From: Candidatus Zhuqueibacterota bacterium
Lineage (GTDB): Bacteria > Zhuqueibacterota > Zhuqueibacteria > Residuimicrobiales > Krinioviventaceae
Direction: 5' to 3'
Assembly: GCA_016934825.1 (NCBI GenBank)
Contig: JAFGSB010000017.1
Coordinates: 1-36,012, forward strand
DNA length: 36,012 nt
This document shows positions 25,490-34,863 of this stretch, one piece after another. The notes below the pieces were generated by a model that did no database searches, was not told the origin of the DNA, and was given only the letters and a program-made list of their open reading frames with translations. Within the stretch, counting starts at the first letter, position 1. Each line of letters opens with the position of its first letter. The position numbers and the translations under genes are program-made.

Positions 25490-25537
25490 TTCTATCCTTA
25501 GAATTATATGTTAAATTCATTTCGTACATAGGCTAAA

Positions 25538-25566
25538 AATATATTACTTTATTAATAAAAATGCAA
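25538..25566 (-). promoter_or_regulatory. promoter TTGCAT-N17-TATATT for the TPR gene
   Basis: On the minus strand TTGCAT (complement of 25561-25566) and TATATT (complement of 25538-25543) are separated by 17 bases. The start point would be about 40 bases before the TPR start codon. Confidence 0.6.
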
Positions 25567-25595
25567 GCACAAAAAAGAATAAAGAGAGTATATTA

Positions 25596-25964
25596 TTATT
25601 TCGGGGGCCGTGCTTCTCTTGCGGTTACGGTTACGATTTCATATAAATTGGCCGCAATACAAGCGACAAACAACATGACAACAGTAACCACGAAAACTAT
25701 GCCAAAATTACTTTCCATTATCCCCAACCAATGCGCCGCTTTAATCACGAGCGGCATGGAAAAAAAACCGATCAGGAGTGCAAACAAAACACTAAATACA
25801 AGCCGGCTTTTATTTTCTTTCCCACCCGCAAAATAAGAAATAACAAAAATAGAAATCCCCAACGTTAAAGCAATTAATGAAATTGTATTATTCATGTGTA
25901 TCCATTGCAAGCCGGTAACAGCGGATTCGGCAGTTATTGTTGAATCAATTTGTGATATTTCCAT
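25596..25964 (-). CDS. hypothetical small membrane protein, 122 aa
   Basis: Three hydrophobic helices (about residues 28-46, 56-76 and 88-110) with short charged loops are visible, and a polar N terminus of about 25 residues precedes them. There is no family motif I recognise. AGGA 8 bases before the ATG supports the start. It stands between the TPR gene and the end of the his operon, with gaps of about 105 and 180 bases, so it is probably a single-gene unit. Role unknown. Confidence 0.6.
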   Translation of the reverse strand: MEISQIDSTITAESAVTGLQWIHMNNTISLIALTLGISIFVISYFAGGKENKSRLVFSVLFALLIGFFSMPLVIKAAHWLGIMESNFGIVFVVTVVMLFVACIAANLYEIVTVTAREARPPK

Positions 25965-26144
25965 AACAGGAATCCTACAAATTTATCTTTTAAAAAATAA
26001 AATCGTTTATTTAATAATCATTCAAAAGATATAAATCTTAGAGACAGAAATCAGATTTTGAATATTAGAAAAAAGAAGGCGTAATTGCAAGTGGTTTTTA
26101 ATCTTTGAAAGACTTTTAGTATAGATATTGGTCCCCCCGTTCAT

Positions 26145-27032
26145 TTATTCTTCATCAACATTGTGCCAAAAAATATATTTAATAAATGTATACCCGTGAT
26201 AAACCTGCGAATTACCGCTGCGGTCAATAATTATGGGATTCTCTTCGACACGGATATAGAGTTCAGTATCCTTGCGATTTAAACCGGCCGCCCGGGTTGC
26301 GTCCAGATCAAAATCACGCATAGATACATTACCATCCATAGCGGGAATGACCCTGACCCGGCCATATCTGCGCCGGAAAAATGCATGAACTTTTTCAAAA
26401 GAGTTGTCGGTGGCTATGACGAACACTTCTGCATCGGGACCCAATTCTTCTATTTCCAATTGTGCAATATCTTCCCGCAACTCACCTTCATAGGTTAATG
26501 AGCCGGCCTTTGCTTTTAAATCATCAAGTGTACGATTGAAATTTTCAGATGCACCTACGGCCACCGGGTAACTGATGAGAAACAAATCGATACGCGTCGG
26601 CCAAAAATTATTGGCCAAACGGGGATTCTTTACAGGATAGATTTCAATACGACTTGCCGACAACTTGTTTATTTCGGAAAAGGCATAGATAAGGCGGTCA
26701 CCGAGTTTATAAAATCTTTGGCCGCATAAACGGGAGTAATAAGCCACAACCGTTCTCGGATCATCCTCGGTTAAATAACTGACGATATGCATGGTTCTGG
26801 CTTTGGGGAATTTTAATTTTTCCCTTTTTAATAAATAATCGACAAAATCAGTATCCAAAATACCACTCGGGTAATTGAACTCATTAAATGTTGTTTCCCG
26901 AAAGAATATCTGTCCGTTAACAGGTTTATTGAAAAAAAATATTAAAATAACACTATATATAAAAAAATGCAATTTAATGGGGGAAAAGCCGGGAGGTGTA
27001 ATACGATTTTTGACAATATGATTTTCTTTCAT
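26145..27032 (-). CDS. exported protein of unknown function coupled to the his operon
   Basis: I do not recognise this 295-residue protein. A signal peptide is likely: an unusually long polar N-region, then FFIYSVILIFFF and a cleavage-like VNG-Q at about residues 38-41. The mature part contains two similar blocks, EDDPRTVVAYYSRLCGQRF (about 91) and TDNSFEKVHAFFRRRYGRV (about 209), each followed by a beta-rich stretch. This is reminiscent of small duplicated extracytoplasmic domains with a VxxFYxxxxG start. It has no enzymatic signature for histidine synthesis. Its ATG overlaps the hisI stop by four bases (ATGA) and AAAGG precedes it, so it is co-translated with the His enzymes. It may simply have been added at the operon end. 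Confidence 0.65.
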   Translation of the reverse strand: MKENHIVKNRITPPGFSPIKLHFFIYSVILIFFFNKPVNGQIFFRETTFNEFNYPSGILDTDFVDYLLKREKLKFPKARTMHIVSYLTEDDPRTVVAYYSRLCGQRFYKLGDRLIYAFSEINKLSASRIEIYPVKNPRLANNFWPTRIDLFLISYPVAVGASENFNRTLDDLKAKAGSLTYEGELREDIAQLEIEELGPDAEVFVIATDNSFEKVHAFFRRRYGRVRVIPAMDGNVSMRDFDLDATRAAGLNRKDTELYIRVEENPIIIDRSGNSQVYHGYTFIKYIFWHNVDEE

Positions 27033-27394
27033 TTATCTGCCTTTGTGTGTAAAAGTTTCCATGAAAAACAGGAACGTTTTCCCGTATGACATGTCGGACC
27101 TTTGGGTGTTGCTTTTATCAATAATGTATCCGCATCGCAATCGGTATACATACTGACGAGTTCCAGAAAATTCCCGGATGTTTCACCTTTTGTCCAGTAT
27201 TTCTGACGTGATCGGCTCCAAAACGTGACCATCTTTTTTTCAAGGGTCAATTTTAAACTCTCTCTATTCATATATCCGAGCATCAAAACGGTATTGTCTG
27301 CTTTATCCTGAATGACAGCGGGGATTAATCCTTTTTCATCATATTTTAATTTGGCGATAAAATCTTCTAAACCGACATTTTCAATTTCTGACAT
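27029..27394 (-). CDS. hisI: phosphoribosyl-AMP cyclohydrolase
   Basis: I start at ATG 27394 ([12 protein letters not shown]), which has AAAGGA upstream, giving 121 residues. The open frame extends 32 codons further into hisF, but that part is out-of-frame hisF sequence. Key residues are the Mg-binding DCDAD cluster in [10 protein letters not shown] and three Zn cysteines (DCD, PTCH and RSCF). W and K residues in [20 protein letters not shown] are typical. It hydrolyses the purine ring of phosphoribosyl-AMP, the third step of histidine synthesis. There is no fused HisE domain and no separate hisE in the window. It overlaps hisF by 14 bases. Confidence 0.95.
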   Translation of the reverse strand: MSEIENVGLEDFIAKLKYDEKGLIPAVIQDKADNTVLMLGYMNRESLKLTLEKKMVTFWSRSRQKYWTKGETSGNFLELVSMYTDCDADTLLIKATPKGPTCHTGKRSCFSWKLLHTKADK

Positions 27395-28139
27395 GAATAT
27401 TCCTTTCCAGTAAATAATCCTTAACTTCCCGTATCGAGTTTTCCCTGTAGTGAAATATGGAAGCGGCAAGAGCGGCGTCCGCGTATCCATCTGTAAAAAC
27501 CTGACTAAAATGTTTCAATTCACCGCAACCGCCCGAAGCGATGACCGGAATGGACACTGCTCTGGAAATCGTTCGGGTTAAATCAATGTCAAAACCGATT
27601 TTGGTCCCGTCCCTGTCCATCGATGTTAGCAGGATTTCCCCGGCTCCGATCTCTTCGGCTTCCTGCGCCCATTCGAGGGCGTCGCGGTCGACCGGTTTTC
27701 TGCCGCCATAAACATATACCTGCCATGAGCGGTCATCTTTTTTTTTGGCATCTATCGCGAGTACGGTCGCCTGGCTGCCGAAACGGTCGGCGCATTCTTT
27801 AATTAAATCCGGATTAAAAACAGCGGCCGTGTTCATTGTCACTTTATCGGCGCCGCTTTTCAATAACAACTGCGCATCCTCAGCGGTTCTTACTCCGCCG
27901 CCTACCGTTAACGGCATAAATACCTGTTCGGCAGTCCGGCGGACAACATCCAGCATAATTTCACGGTTATCGGATGACGCCGTTATATCCAAAAAGACAA
28001 GTTCATCCGCTCCATGCTCGTCATAATAACGGGCCTGTTCCACAGGATCGCCCGCGTCGACAAGATTTAAAAAATTTATTCCTTTTACAACTCGTCCCTC
28101 GGTAACATCAAGACAAGGTATTATTCTTTTAGCCAGCAT
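27381..28139 (-). CDS. hisF: imidazole glycerol phosphate synthase, cyclase subunit
   Basis: This 252-residue TIM-barrel protein has the two catalytic Asp residues at D11 (IIPCLDV) and D130 (VLAIDAK). Phosphate-binding loops are TVGGGVRT and IASGGCGEL. HisF uses ammonia from HisH to form imidazole glycerol phosphate and AICAR from PRFAR. Length is typical. It lies 16 bases after hisA and overlaps hisI. Confidence 0.97.
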   Translation of the reverse strand: MLAKRIIPCLDVTEGRVVKGINFLNLVDAGDPVEQARYYDEHGADELVFLDITASSDNREIMLDVVRRTAEQVFMPLTVGGGVRTAEDAQLLLKSGADKVTMNTAAVFNPDLIKECADRFGSQATVLAIDAKKKDDRSWQVYVYGGRKPVDRDALEWAQEAEEIGAGEILLTSMDRDGTKIGFDIDLTRTISRAVSIPVIASGGCGELKHFSQVFTDGYADAALAASIFHYRENSIREVKDYLLERNIHVRN

Positions 28140-28155
28140 ATTATTTTTATTCTCT

Positions 28156-28881
28156 TTAATGAAATAATCTGTTCAATTGTTCCAGGTCCAGTTTATTTTC
28201 ATATAATGCCTTACCGACAATTGCGCCTTCAATAAATTCACTCCGGGCATCGGACAGGGCCTGGAAATCCTCGAGCCGCGAAAATCCGCCGGATGCAATG
28301 ATCCGACAGCGGCACTGATTTGCCAGTTTTATCGTATTTTCAATATTCGGACCTGACAACCGACCGTCACGGTGAACGTCCGTATATATTATTCTTTCAA
28401 TACCAATCTGTTTCATCTCTTTGGCAAATGAAAAAACGTCTTTATTGGTTTGCTTTTCCCACCCTTCAATGGCGACTTTATCCTGCCTGGCGTCGATTCC
28501 GACAATAACTTTATCGGCGCCAAATTCGTTTACGGACTGAACGATTATTTCCGGTGATGTAATTGCCACCGTGCCGAAAATAACCCGCGATACACCCAAA
28601 TTTAACCAGTTTTCCGCGTCCTCAAAAGAACGGATTCCGCCACCCAGTTCAACCGGAATAGTTATAGTTGATAAAATATCCTTAATGACCCGCACGTTTT
28701 TTAGTTCACGGCCAAAGGCGCCGTCAAGGTTAACCAGGTGAATGATTTGCGAACCCATTTCCTGCCATTTTAACGCCATCGCCGCCGGTTCGCTGCTGTA
28801 AATTTTGGCCGTTTTTTCAGCGCCCTGCAGTAGACGGACACACTGGCCGTTCAATAAATCTATTGCCGGTAATACGATCAA
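28156..28881 (-). CDS. hisA: ProFAR isomerase
   Basis: The 241-residue TIM-barrel protein has the catalytic Asp at D8 ([14 protein letters not shown]) and D130 ([17 protein letters not shown]), with phosphate loops ELGGGIRS and IASGGFSRL. It isomerises ProFAR to PRFAR, and its half-barrels resemble the neighbouring HisF, as the family predicts. [14 protein letters not shown] is the HisA-specific segment. It lies 11 bases after hisH. Confidence 0.97.
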   Translation of the reverse strand: MIVLPAIDLLNGQCVRLLQGAEKTAKIYSSEPAAMALKWQEMGSQIIHLVNLDGAFGRELKNVRVIKDILSTITIPVELGGGIRSFEDAENWLNLGVSRVIFGTVAITSPEIIVQSVNEFGADKVIVGIDARQDKVAIEGWEKQTNKDVFSFAKEMKQIGIERIIYTDVHRDGRLSGPNIENTIKLANQCRCRIIASGGFSRLEDFQALSDARSEFIEGAIVGKALYENKLDLEQLNRLFH

Positions 28882-28892
28882 TTTTACTCCAT

Positions 28893-29492
28893 TTATATGT
28901 TAAGAAAATTTTTTAGTACCTGTAAACCAAATTTTTGTGATTTTTCGGGATGGAACTGCAATCCATACAGGTTATTTTTCTGCACGGCCACCGGAAAATG
29001 TGATCCGTAATCACTTTCACCAATGATGATATCTGTTTCTACCGGTGATATGTAGTAGGAATGCGCAAAGTAAAAATAACTGTTCGCCGGTATACCCTCC
29101 CACAATGTACTGTTCGATTTCCTGATCAATACGTTCCATCCCAGGTGGGGTACTTTTAAATCCCCGGAGAACCGCTTTACGGACCCTTTTAACACGGCCA
29201 GTCCGGGTATACCGGGATTCTCCTCGCTGTTCTCGAATAAAAGCTGTAAACCCAGACAAATACCCAAAAACGGCTTACCCGTTTCAATAAAGCGGATCAG
29301 GGGAGTTCGAAGTTCCAGGGCGTCGATTTTTTCTATGGCTTTACCGAAAGCGCCGACTCCGGGAAAAATAATCTTGTCCGCTTTATCAATATCATCCGGA
29401 TTGGATGTGAACTGTGCGTCATTTCCGTTATATTCAACCGCTTTCTGTACGCTTCTTAAATTACCTGCACCGTAATCCACAATATAGATCAT
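28893..29492 (-). CDS. hisH: imidazole glycerol phosphate synthase, glutaminase subunit
   Basis: The 199-residue class I glutamine amidotransferase has its catalytic triad at C79 (FLGICLGLQLLFE), H181 and E183 (LQFHPEKSQ). The N-terminal IVDYGAGNLRSVQKA is HisH-specific. It supplies ammonia to HisF. Its ATG overlaps the hisB stop by one base (TAATG), so translation is coupled. Confidence 0.97.
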   Translation of the reverse strand: MIYIVDYGAGNLRSVQKAVEYNGNDAQFTSNPDDIDKADKIIFPGVGAFGKAIEKIDALELRTPLIRFIETGKPFLGICLGLQLLFENSEENPGIPGLAVLKGSVKRFSGDLKVPHLGWNVLIRKSNSTLWEGIPANSYFYFAHSYYISPVETDIIIGESDYGSHFPVAVQKNNLYGLQFHPEKSQKFGLQVLKNFLNI

Positions 29493-30079
29493 TACAGCAC
29501 TCCTTTAGTCGAGGGTATACCGGACAGCTCATTATCAATCGTTACGGCCATTCGCAACGCCCTGGCAACGGCCTTGATCATCGCTTCCATCGAATGATGT
29601 TGATTTTCCCCGTACAGCAATGTCACATGCAGGGTGATTTTGGCGTTTATGGCAAACGCGCGTAAAAATTCCCGGAACAGTTCACCGTCAAATTGCCCGA
29701 CTTTTTCCGTTTTAACGGGATTCTCAAAATGCAGGAAACCCCTGCCGCTAATATCAACAACAGCGCGGGCCAGGGCTTCATCAAGGGGACAAAAAGCATG
29801 ACCGAAGCGGGTAATCCCGGAACAATCGCCCAAGGCCCCTGCAAATGCCTGGCCGAATATAATGCCGGTATCTTCCACGGTATGGTGAGCGTCAATGTGC
29901 AGATCTCCAATAGCGCTGATATCCATATCAAACTGTCCGTGTTTGCGCAGCGCGTCCAAAAGATGATCAAAAAAACCAACACCGGTGGATATTTTACCTT
30001 CCCCTTTTCCGTCAATGTCTAATTTGACGGATATGTCGGTCTCATTGGTTTTTCTATTTAGCTGTGATTTACGGCTCAT
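29492..30079 (-). CDS. hisB: imidazoleglycerol-phosphate dehydratase
   Basis: The 195-residue protein is the dehydratase alone. It has the metal-binding DLHIDAHHTVEDTGI, the FGHAFCPLDEALARAVVD block and the late HHSMEAMIKAVARALR. There is no N-terminal phosphatase domain as in E. coli HisB, so histidinol-phosphate must be dephosphorylated by a protein encoded elsewhere. It overlaps the end of hisC by four bases (ATGA). Confidence 0.97.
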   Translation of the reverse strand: MSRKSQLNRKTNETDISVKLDIDGKGEGKISTGVGFFDHLLDALRKHGQFDMDISAIGDLHIDAHHTVEDTGIIFGQAFAGALGDCSGITRFGHAFCPLDEALARAVVDISGRGFLHFENPVKTEKVGQFDGELFREFLRAFAINAKITLHVTLLYGENQHHSMEAMIKAVARALRMAVTIDNELSGIPSTKGVL

Positions 30080-31143
30080 ATTTGGTCCTCAAATATGTCT
30101 GTTAACTTATGCAAAAACAAATTATTTTCCTCATAACTACCGATACTGACGCGAAGAAAACCGTCCAGCAGGTCATAACCGCTTACATCACGGACAAGAA
30201 TTCCGCGATTTTTCAGTTCCATAAACAAATTAGTACCATCCGTACTTTTAAACAATAAAAAATTTGCGGCGGACGGAAAAACTTTGATCCCTTCTATTGC
30301 CGTCATTTGGTTATACAGTCGTTCCCTTTCATTTTTAATATAAGCGACATGCTTTTCCATAAACGAAAGATTTTGTAACAGCCTTATGGCGACCATTTCC
30401 GTAAACAGGTTTATATTATATGGAATATTGATCTTGACGAGCTGAGCAATGATATCCTCACGCGCCAAAAAATAACCGAATCTTAAGCCGGCCAGACTAA
30501 ATGCTTTGGAAAAAGTCCTGGATATAATAAGCTGCCGGTATTTATCCAGTAAATATTTCGCGGACTGGTCGCTGAATTCTCCGTATGCTTCATCCCAAAA
30601 AACAAGCCCGGGCGCGGTCTTACAAACTCTTTCCAGGTCTTGTAATTCCATTTCAAAACCGGTCGGATTATTGGGTGAACATAACAATATAATCTTGGGA
30701 TTATGTTGTTCCACAGCCTGTAAAAGTTCATTTATCGGGAATTTCCCGCCGGGCGCATGGTGTACTTTAATCAATTCGCCGCCGTACACGTCCGTGTATA
30801 AATCAAATAACGAAAATGTGGGCGGGCAATAGATAACTTTATCACCCGGTTCGATTACCGCCGAAAGCAATGTCTGCAAAATCTGGTTAGAGCCGCTGCC
30901 CAGTAAAATTTGCGTTTCCCTGACATGGTGCCATTCAGCCAATTGGTTTCTTAATTCCGGCGACGTATTAACCGGGTACCGGTTCCAGGACAGTTTTTCC
31001 GCTTCTTTGCACAATTCTGCTTTTATTTCCTGGGGAACATCAAAGGGATTTTCATTCTGGTTCAGCTTTGCCAGATATTCCTTCTGCGGCGGAGAGATAT
31101 AACCATCCAGTTTTAAAACCGATTTTTTAAAATAGTTTTCCAT
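30076..31143 (-). CDS. hisC: histidinol-phosphate aminotransferase
   Basis: The 355-residue fold-type I PLP enzyme has the Schiff-base lysine at K213 (SRTFSKAFSLAGLRFGY), D184 and Y187 (DEAYGEF), the NPTG segment at 159-162 (SPNNPTGFE), and Arg in the final LRVSIGS. It transfers an amino group from glutamate to imidazole acetol phosphate. Its ATG follows the hisD stop with no gap. Confidence 0.96.
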   Translation of the reverse strand: MENYFKKSVLKLDGYISPPQKEYLAKLNQNENPFDVPQEIKAELCKEAEKLSWNRYPVNTSPELRNQLAEWHHVRETQILLGSGSNQILQTLLSAVIEPGDKVIYCPPTFSLFDLYTDVYGGELIKVHHAPGGKFPINELLQAVEQHNPKIILLCSPNNPTGFEMELQDLERVCKTAPGLVFWDEAYGEFSDQSAKYLLDKYRQLIISRTFSKAFSLAGLRFGYFLAREDIIAQLVKINIPYNINLFTEMVAIRLLQNLSFMEKHVAYIKNERERLYNQMTAIEGIKVFPSAANFLLFKSTDGTNLFMELKNRGILVRDVSGYDLLDGFLRVSIGSYEENNLFLHKLTDIFEDQI

Positions 31144-32430
31144 TTAATCACTCATTCTCACTTTAATTGCATTGGCGTGTGCGGTTAATTCTTCACTGTT
31201 TGCAAAGCTAATGATCTTTTGACCATGTTTCCGTAATGCCTGTTTACTGTAGGAGACGATACTGCTTGTTTTGGTAAAATCCTCTGTTCGTAACGGGCTG
31301 AAAAATCTCGCCGAACCGTTTGTCGGTAATACATGGTTTGGTCCGGCCCAGTAATCACCCACGGCTTCGGGAGAAAATGAACCCAAAAATATCGCGCCGG
31401 CATTTGTAATCGAACCCAGAACATCCCAGGGATTTTCGACATGCAAACCAAGATGCTCCGGAGCGAGATAATTTGAATATTCAATACATTCCGGTAAAGA
31501 ATTGGCAAGAACAATTGCTCCATAGTCCTGTAACGATTGATTGATAATATTTTTACGTTCAAGTGATTTTGTTTGCCGGGTGACACGTTCCTGCACCTGT
31601 AGAGCCGTTTTTTCCGAATCGGTGATGAGTATCGAGGAGGCCAGCGGATCATGTTCCGCCTGGGCAAGCAGATCGGCAGCAGCGTATTCCGGATTGGCCG
31701 AGTTATCCGCAATGATCACGACTTCACTGGGACCCGCGACCATATCAATTCCGCATTGTCCGTAAAGCTGCTTTTTGGCCGTAGCGACATATATATTACC
31801 CGGTCCGACAATCTTATCTACCCGGGGTACAGTGTCCGTTCCATAAGCCATGGCGGCAACGGCCTGGGCGCCGCCTATGCGGAACACTTTTGCTATACCT
31901 AATTCAAATGCTGCGGCCAGTATCGTGTTGTTTACTTTTCCTGCGGAATTGGCCGGGGTTGTGATAATGATTTCTTTTACTCCGGCAACCTGCGCGGGAA
32001 CGACTCCCATCAACAACGACGAAGGATAAGCCGCTCTGCCGCCGGGTACATATACCCCGACACGTTCAAGAGGCAGAACGCGTTGTCCCATTACGACGCC
32101 GTCATCTTCCCATGTTAACCAGGATTGAGATTTGGCTTTTTCATGGAATTTTTGAATATTGTTTCGGGAGTCCCGTAATACCGATAATAAACCGGGATTT
32201 AGTTGTTTATAGGCCTGTTCAAGCTCGCCGGCCGGAATTTGCAGTCCGAATTGAGTCAAATCCGTTTTGTCGAACTGTAACGTATATTCATACAACGCTT
32301 TATCGCCAGTCTGACGAACTTTTTCAAGTATTTGAGAAACCGCGGTTTCAACGTCCTTTGAAACCATAATGCGGCGGGTTTCGAATTTCTCAATAAATGA
32401 TTTTATCTCGTTGTCTTTATAAATTTTCAT
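31144..32430 (-). CDS. hisD: histidinol dehydrogenase
   Basis: The 428-residue zinc enzyme shows the HisD signature region from [15 protein letters not shown] through [13 protein letters not shown], and the catalytic Glu-His pair in [30 protein letters not shown] is the NAD-domain motif. It carries out the last two oxidations from histidinol to histidine. It lies 11 bases after hisG. Confidence 0.97.
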   Translation of the reverse strand: MKIYKDNEIKSFIEKFETRRIMVSKDVETAVSQILEKVRQTGDKALYEYTLQFDKTDLTQFGLQIPAGELEQAYKQLNPGLLSVLRDSRNNIQKFHEKAKSQSWLTWEDDGVVMGQRVLPLERVGVYVPGGRAAYPSSLLMGVVPAQVAGVKEIIITTPANSAGKVNNTILAAAFELGIAKVFRIGGAQAVAAMAYGTDTVPRVDKIVGPGNIYVATAKKQLYGQCGIDMVAGPSEVVIIADNSANPEYAAADLLAQAEHDPLASSILITDSEKTALQVQERVTRQTKSLERKNIINQSLQDYGAIVLANSLPECIEYSNYLAPEHLGLHVENPWDVLGSITNAGAIFLGSFSPEAVGDYWAGPNHVLPTNGSARFFSPLRTEDFTKTSSIVSYSKQALRKHGQKIISFANSEELTAHANAIKVRMSD

Positions 32431-32441
32431 AATTTTAGCCG

Positions 32442-33338
32442 TTAAAAGATCACCTTGTTTAATGGATATTCGATGATATCCTGCGCACCGGCGCGTTTCA
32501 ACGTCGGAATCAAATCCTTGACTGATTTTTCATTAACAATTATTTCAACAGCAACCCAATCTTCTCCGTATAATGTAGAAATTGTGGGTTTCTTCATTGC
32601 AGGTAACACTTTAATTAATTCTTCTATCTTGTTGTTTGGCAAGTTCATTTTTAAACCGACTTTGCCTTCTGCTTGAATGGCGCTTTGCAGTAACATATTC
32701 AAATCTTCGATTTTTTGACGTTTTTCGGGGTCTTTCCAGCTTTCTTTGTTGGCGATGATCATCGTTCGCGATTCAAGAATAACATCCACAATGCGCAGAT
32801 TGTTGGCCCGTAAGGAACTGCCTGTTTCTGTAACTTCAACAATCGCATCGACCAGGGTCGGGGCTTTGACTTCCGTAGCCCCCCATGAAAATTCCACCTC
32901 GGCTTTAACTCCGTTTTTTTTCAGGTAATCCTGGGTTAAATTAACAATTTCAGTAGCTATACGTTTCCCCTGTAAATCCTGAACACTTTGAATATCGGAA
33001 TCATTTGGCACGGCCAGCACCCATTTTACAGGCCGCATTGTTAGTTTTGCATAGGTCAATTCACCCACTTCAATGACATCGGCCCTGTTTTCAAGGACCC
33101 AGTCTTTGCCCGTCAAACCGATATCGAAAACGCCGTCCTCGACATACTTGGCGATTTCCTGGGCCCTGATCAGTATTGCCTGGATTTCGTCATCATCTAT
33201 TGAAGGGAAATATGAGCGTTCACTTACAGAGAAATAATATCCGGCTTTTTCCAGTAATCTGAATGTCGATTCCTGTAAACTTCCTTTGGGCAGGCCGACT
33301 CTTAAAACACGGTTATCCAGACCGTTCAAATTCATCAT
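32442..33338 (-). CDS. hisG: ATP phosphoribosyltransferase, long form
   Basis: The 298-residue protein is the long form. An N-terminal periplasmic-binding-like catalytic part holds [23 protein letters not shown] and [20 protein letters not shown]-type segments, and a C-terminal ACT-like regulatory domain (about 225-298) includes [18 protein letters not shown]. Long-form HisG works without HisZ and is feedback-inhibited by histidine. It catalyses the first, committed step of histidine synthesis. GAGGTG sits before tandem ATG codons at 33338 and 33335. It is preceded by a His-rich leader and attenuator. Confidence 0.96.
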   Translation of the reverse strand: MMNLNGLDNRVLRVGLPKGSLQESTFRLLEKAGYYFSVSERSYFPSIDDDEIQAILIRAQEIAKYVEDGVFDIGLTGKDWVLENRADVIEVGELTYAKLTMRPVKWVLAVPNDSDIQSVQDLQGKRIATEIVNLTQDYLKKNGVKAEVEFSWGATEVKAPTLVDAIVEVTETGSSLRANNLRIVDVILESRTMIIANKESWKDPEKRQKIEDLNMLLQSAIQAEGKVGLKMNLPNNKIEELIKVLPAMKKPTISTLYGEDWVAVEIIVNEKSVKDLIPTLKRAGAQDIIEYPLNKVIF

Positions 33339-33441
33339 AAATTCACCTCTATAAAAATATATTTGCCGCTTGTATCCAACAATCGGATACCAGTAAAAAA
33401 AATAATAAATATTTGTCGGGAAAATGGTCTTAATTAATACT

Positions 33442-33475
33442 AAAAAAAAAGCCCACCGATATTCCAGTGGGCTTT
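33442..33475 (-). terminator. attenuator terminator of the his operon
   Basis: On the minus strand AAAGCCCACTG, loop GAATAT, CGGTGGGCTTT forms an 11-bp stem with one G-U pair, followed by a run of nine T (33450 down to 33442). It lies 43 bases after the leader-peptide stop and about 100 bases before hisG. No gene stop needs termination at this place, which fits transcription attenuation. Confidence 0.85.
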
Positions 33476-33518
33476 AATACTTTATGATAATAGTCATGAT
33501 ATGCACATCACCCAACCG

Positions 33519-33578
33519 CTATTCGGAATTATAAATACCGTGAGTATGGTGAAAATGATGTTCTGCATATCTGATCAT
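33519..33578 (-). CDS. hisL: his operon leader peptide
   Basis: An ATG at 33578 opens a 19-codon frame ending in TAG (33519-33521): MIRYAEHHFHHTHGIYNSE. Five of the seven residues 7-13 are histidine (CAT CAT TTT CAC CAT ACT CAC). ACGGAAAA upstream is a possible ribosome-binding site. The peptide sits between a promoter-like sequence and an intrinsic terminator ahead of hisG, as in proteobacterial his leaders. When charged tRNA-His is scarce a ribosome would stall in the His run and favour the antiterminated form. Candidate alternative pairings exist, for example ATTCC at codons 17-18 with GGAAT in the terminator loop, but they are short and not proven. Confidence 0.8.
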   Translation of the reverse strand: MIRYAEHHFHHTHGIYNSE

Positions 33579-33606
33579 AATATTTTCCGTATTCTTTAAT
33601 TTTTAT

Positions 33607-33635
33607 AATTTAATACTGAGCAAGTTAAAATGCAA
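33607..33635 (-). promoter_or_regulatory. probable his operon promoter TTGCAT-N17-TAAATT
   Basis: On the minus strand TTGCAT (complement of 33630-33635) and TAAATT (complement of 33607-33612) are separated by 17 bases. The transcript would begin about 20-25 bases before the leader-peptide ATG. The -35 box matches other proposed promoters in the window. Confidence 0.45.
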
Positions 33636-33669
33636 GGTAAATTTTATTATTACGGGATTACGGTTAAAA

Positions 33670-34863
33670 TTATTTTAATTGTAATAATTCCTGTACTTCA
33701 CGGGCAACGACAAGTTCCTCGTTCGTCGGTATAACAACAACTTTAACTTTTGAATCACCGCTTGATATAACGGCTTCATCGCTGACACTTTCATTTAATG
33801 ACGGATCAATTTTGATACCCAAACAATCCAGTCCGCCGGTAATTTTCTCTCTGAACGGCGCGCCTTTTTCGCCGATGCCCCCCGTAAAAACAAGCAGATC
33901 ACAGCCGCCAAGCACAGCAAAATAGGCACCAATATAAAGTTTAACCCGGTAACAAAAAGTATTCACTGCAAGCATGGCGCGTTTTTCTCCGCTTTGGGCA
34001 TCTTTTTCAATCTGTTTCACATCTTTTAATTCCCCGGCAATACCGGCCATACCGCTTTTTGATTGCAGCAGGTCTGCAACTTCATCGACGGACATTTTTT
34101 CAACCTTTTGCAGATACAATGGGATGAAAGGATCGAGATCACCACAGCGATTCGCGTTTAACAAACCGCTTTGCGGTGAAAAGGACATGCTGGTATCAAT
34201 TGATTGACCATTTTTGATTGCACAAATCGATGAACTGCCGCCCAGATGACAGGAAATTAATCGGACATGTTTCGGATCAAAACCGGCAAATTCCGGGGCC
34301 CTCTCGGAGATATATCTGTGCGATGCCCCATGAAATCCGTATTTTCGGATTCCATGTTTTTCAGCCAGTTCAAGAGGTAAACCGGAGGTATAGGCGTAAT
34401 CCGGTATTGTTTTATGAAATGCCGGCTCAAACAGTCCAACAGCCGGAATTCCGGGTATCAATTTTTTAAAAATTCGGATCGCCTGGATATAAGGCGGATT
34501 ATGAGCCGGAGCCAGAAAATTATATTCCTCCATAGCATTCAGAATATAATTTTCCAAAATCCTGCATTCACGCATATTTTTACCATGCACCGTTTTAAAA
34601 CCGACGGCGCTTAATTCGTTCAATGACTTTAAAACTCCTTTATTGTCCGCAATGATAAAGTCAATACAATCACTGATCGCGCTTTCATAATTTTCATATC
34701 GTTTGCTGCCGGTTTTTTCGTTGTTTAGCGAATTTAGCTGATACGATGATTCTCCATACCCTATATTTTCTATTTTCCCGTAAGCCAGGATAGATTCATC
34801 CGACATATCGTAAAGCTTGAACTTGAAGGAAGTACTGCCCACGTTGGCAACAAGGATCTTCAT
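33670..34863 (-). CDS. acetate-kinase-family protein, divergent active site
   Basis: From ATG 34863 the protein has 397 residues, normal for AckA. Conserved parts are VANVGSTSFKF (N7), KYGFHGASHRYI, CGDLDP, TGGIGEKG and IPTNEELVVAREV. Compared with Methanosarcina AckA (residue numbers from that enzyme), R91 of HRVVHGG is Lys (FKTVHGK), D148 of FDTAFH is Glu (FEPAFH) and N211-G212 of HLGNGSS are Gly-Ser (HLGGSSS), and MGTR reads NANR. R241 (NANRCGD) and E384 (PTNEEL) are kept. It is clearly in the ASKHA acetate/propionate kinase family, but changed residues at the carboxylate and phosphate sites make the substrate doubtful. It overlaps the ROK gene stop by one base (TGATG) and has AGGCGG upstream. 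The TTG at 34866 is a less likely start. Confidence 0.85.
   Translation of the reverse strand: MKILVANVGSTSFKFKLYDMSDESILAYGKIENIGYGESSYQLNSLNNEKTGSKRYENYESAISDCIDFIIADNKGVLKSLNELSAVGFKTVHGKNMRECRILENYILNAMEEYNFLAPAHNPPYIQAIRIFKKLIPGIPAVGLFEPAFHKTIPDYAYTSGLPLELAEKHGIRKYGFHGASHRYISERAPEFAGFDPKHVRLISCHLGGSSSICAIKNGQSIDTSMSFSPQSGLLNANRCGDLDPFIPLYLQKVEKMSVDEVADLLQSKSGMAGIAGELKDVKQIEKDAQSGEKRAMLAVNTFCYRVKLYIGAYFAVLGGCDLLVFTGGIGEKGAPFREKITGGLDCLGIKIDPSLNESVSDEAVISSGDSKVKVVVIPTNEELVVAREVQELLQLK

Noticed and set aside
27395-27490. Longer HisI with 32 extra N-terminal residues
   Set aside because: The extension is hisF sequence read in another frame. ATG 27394 has a good ribosome-binding site and fits the family start.
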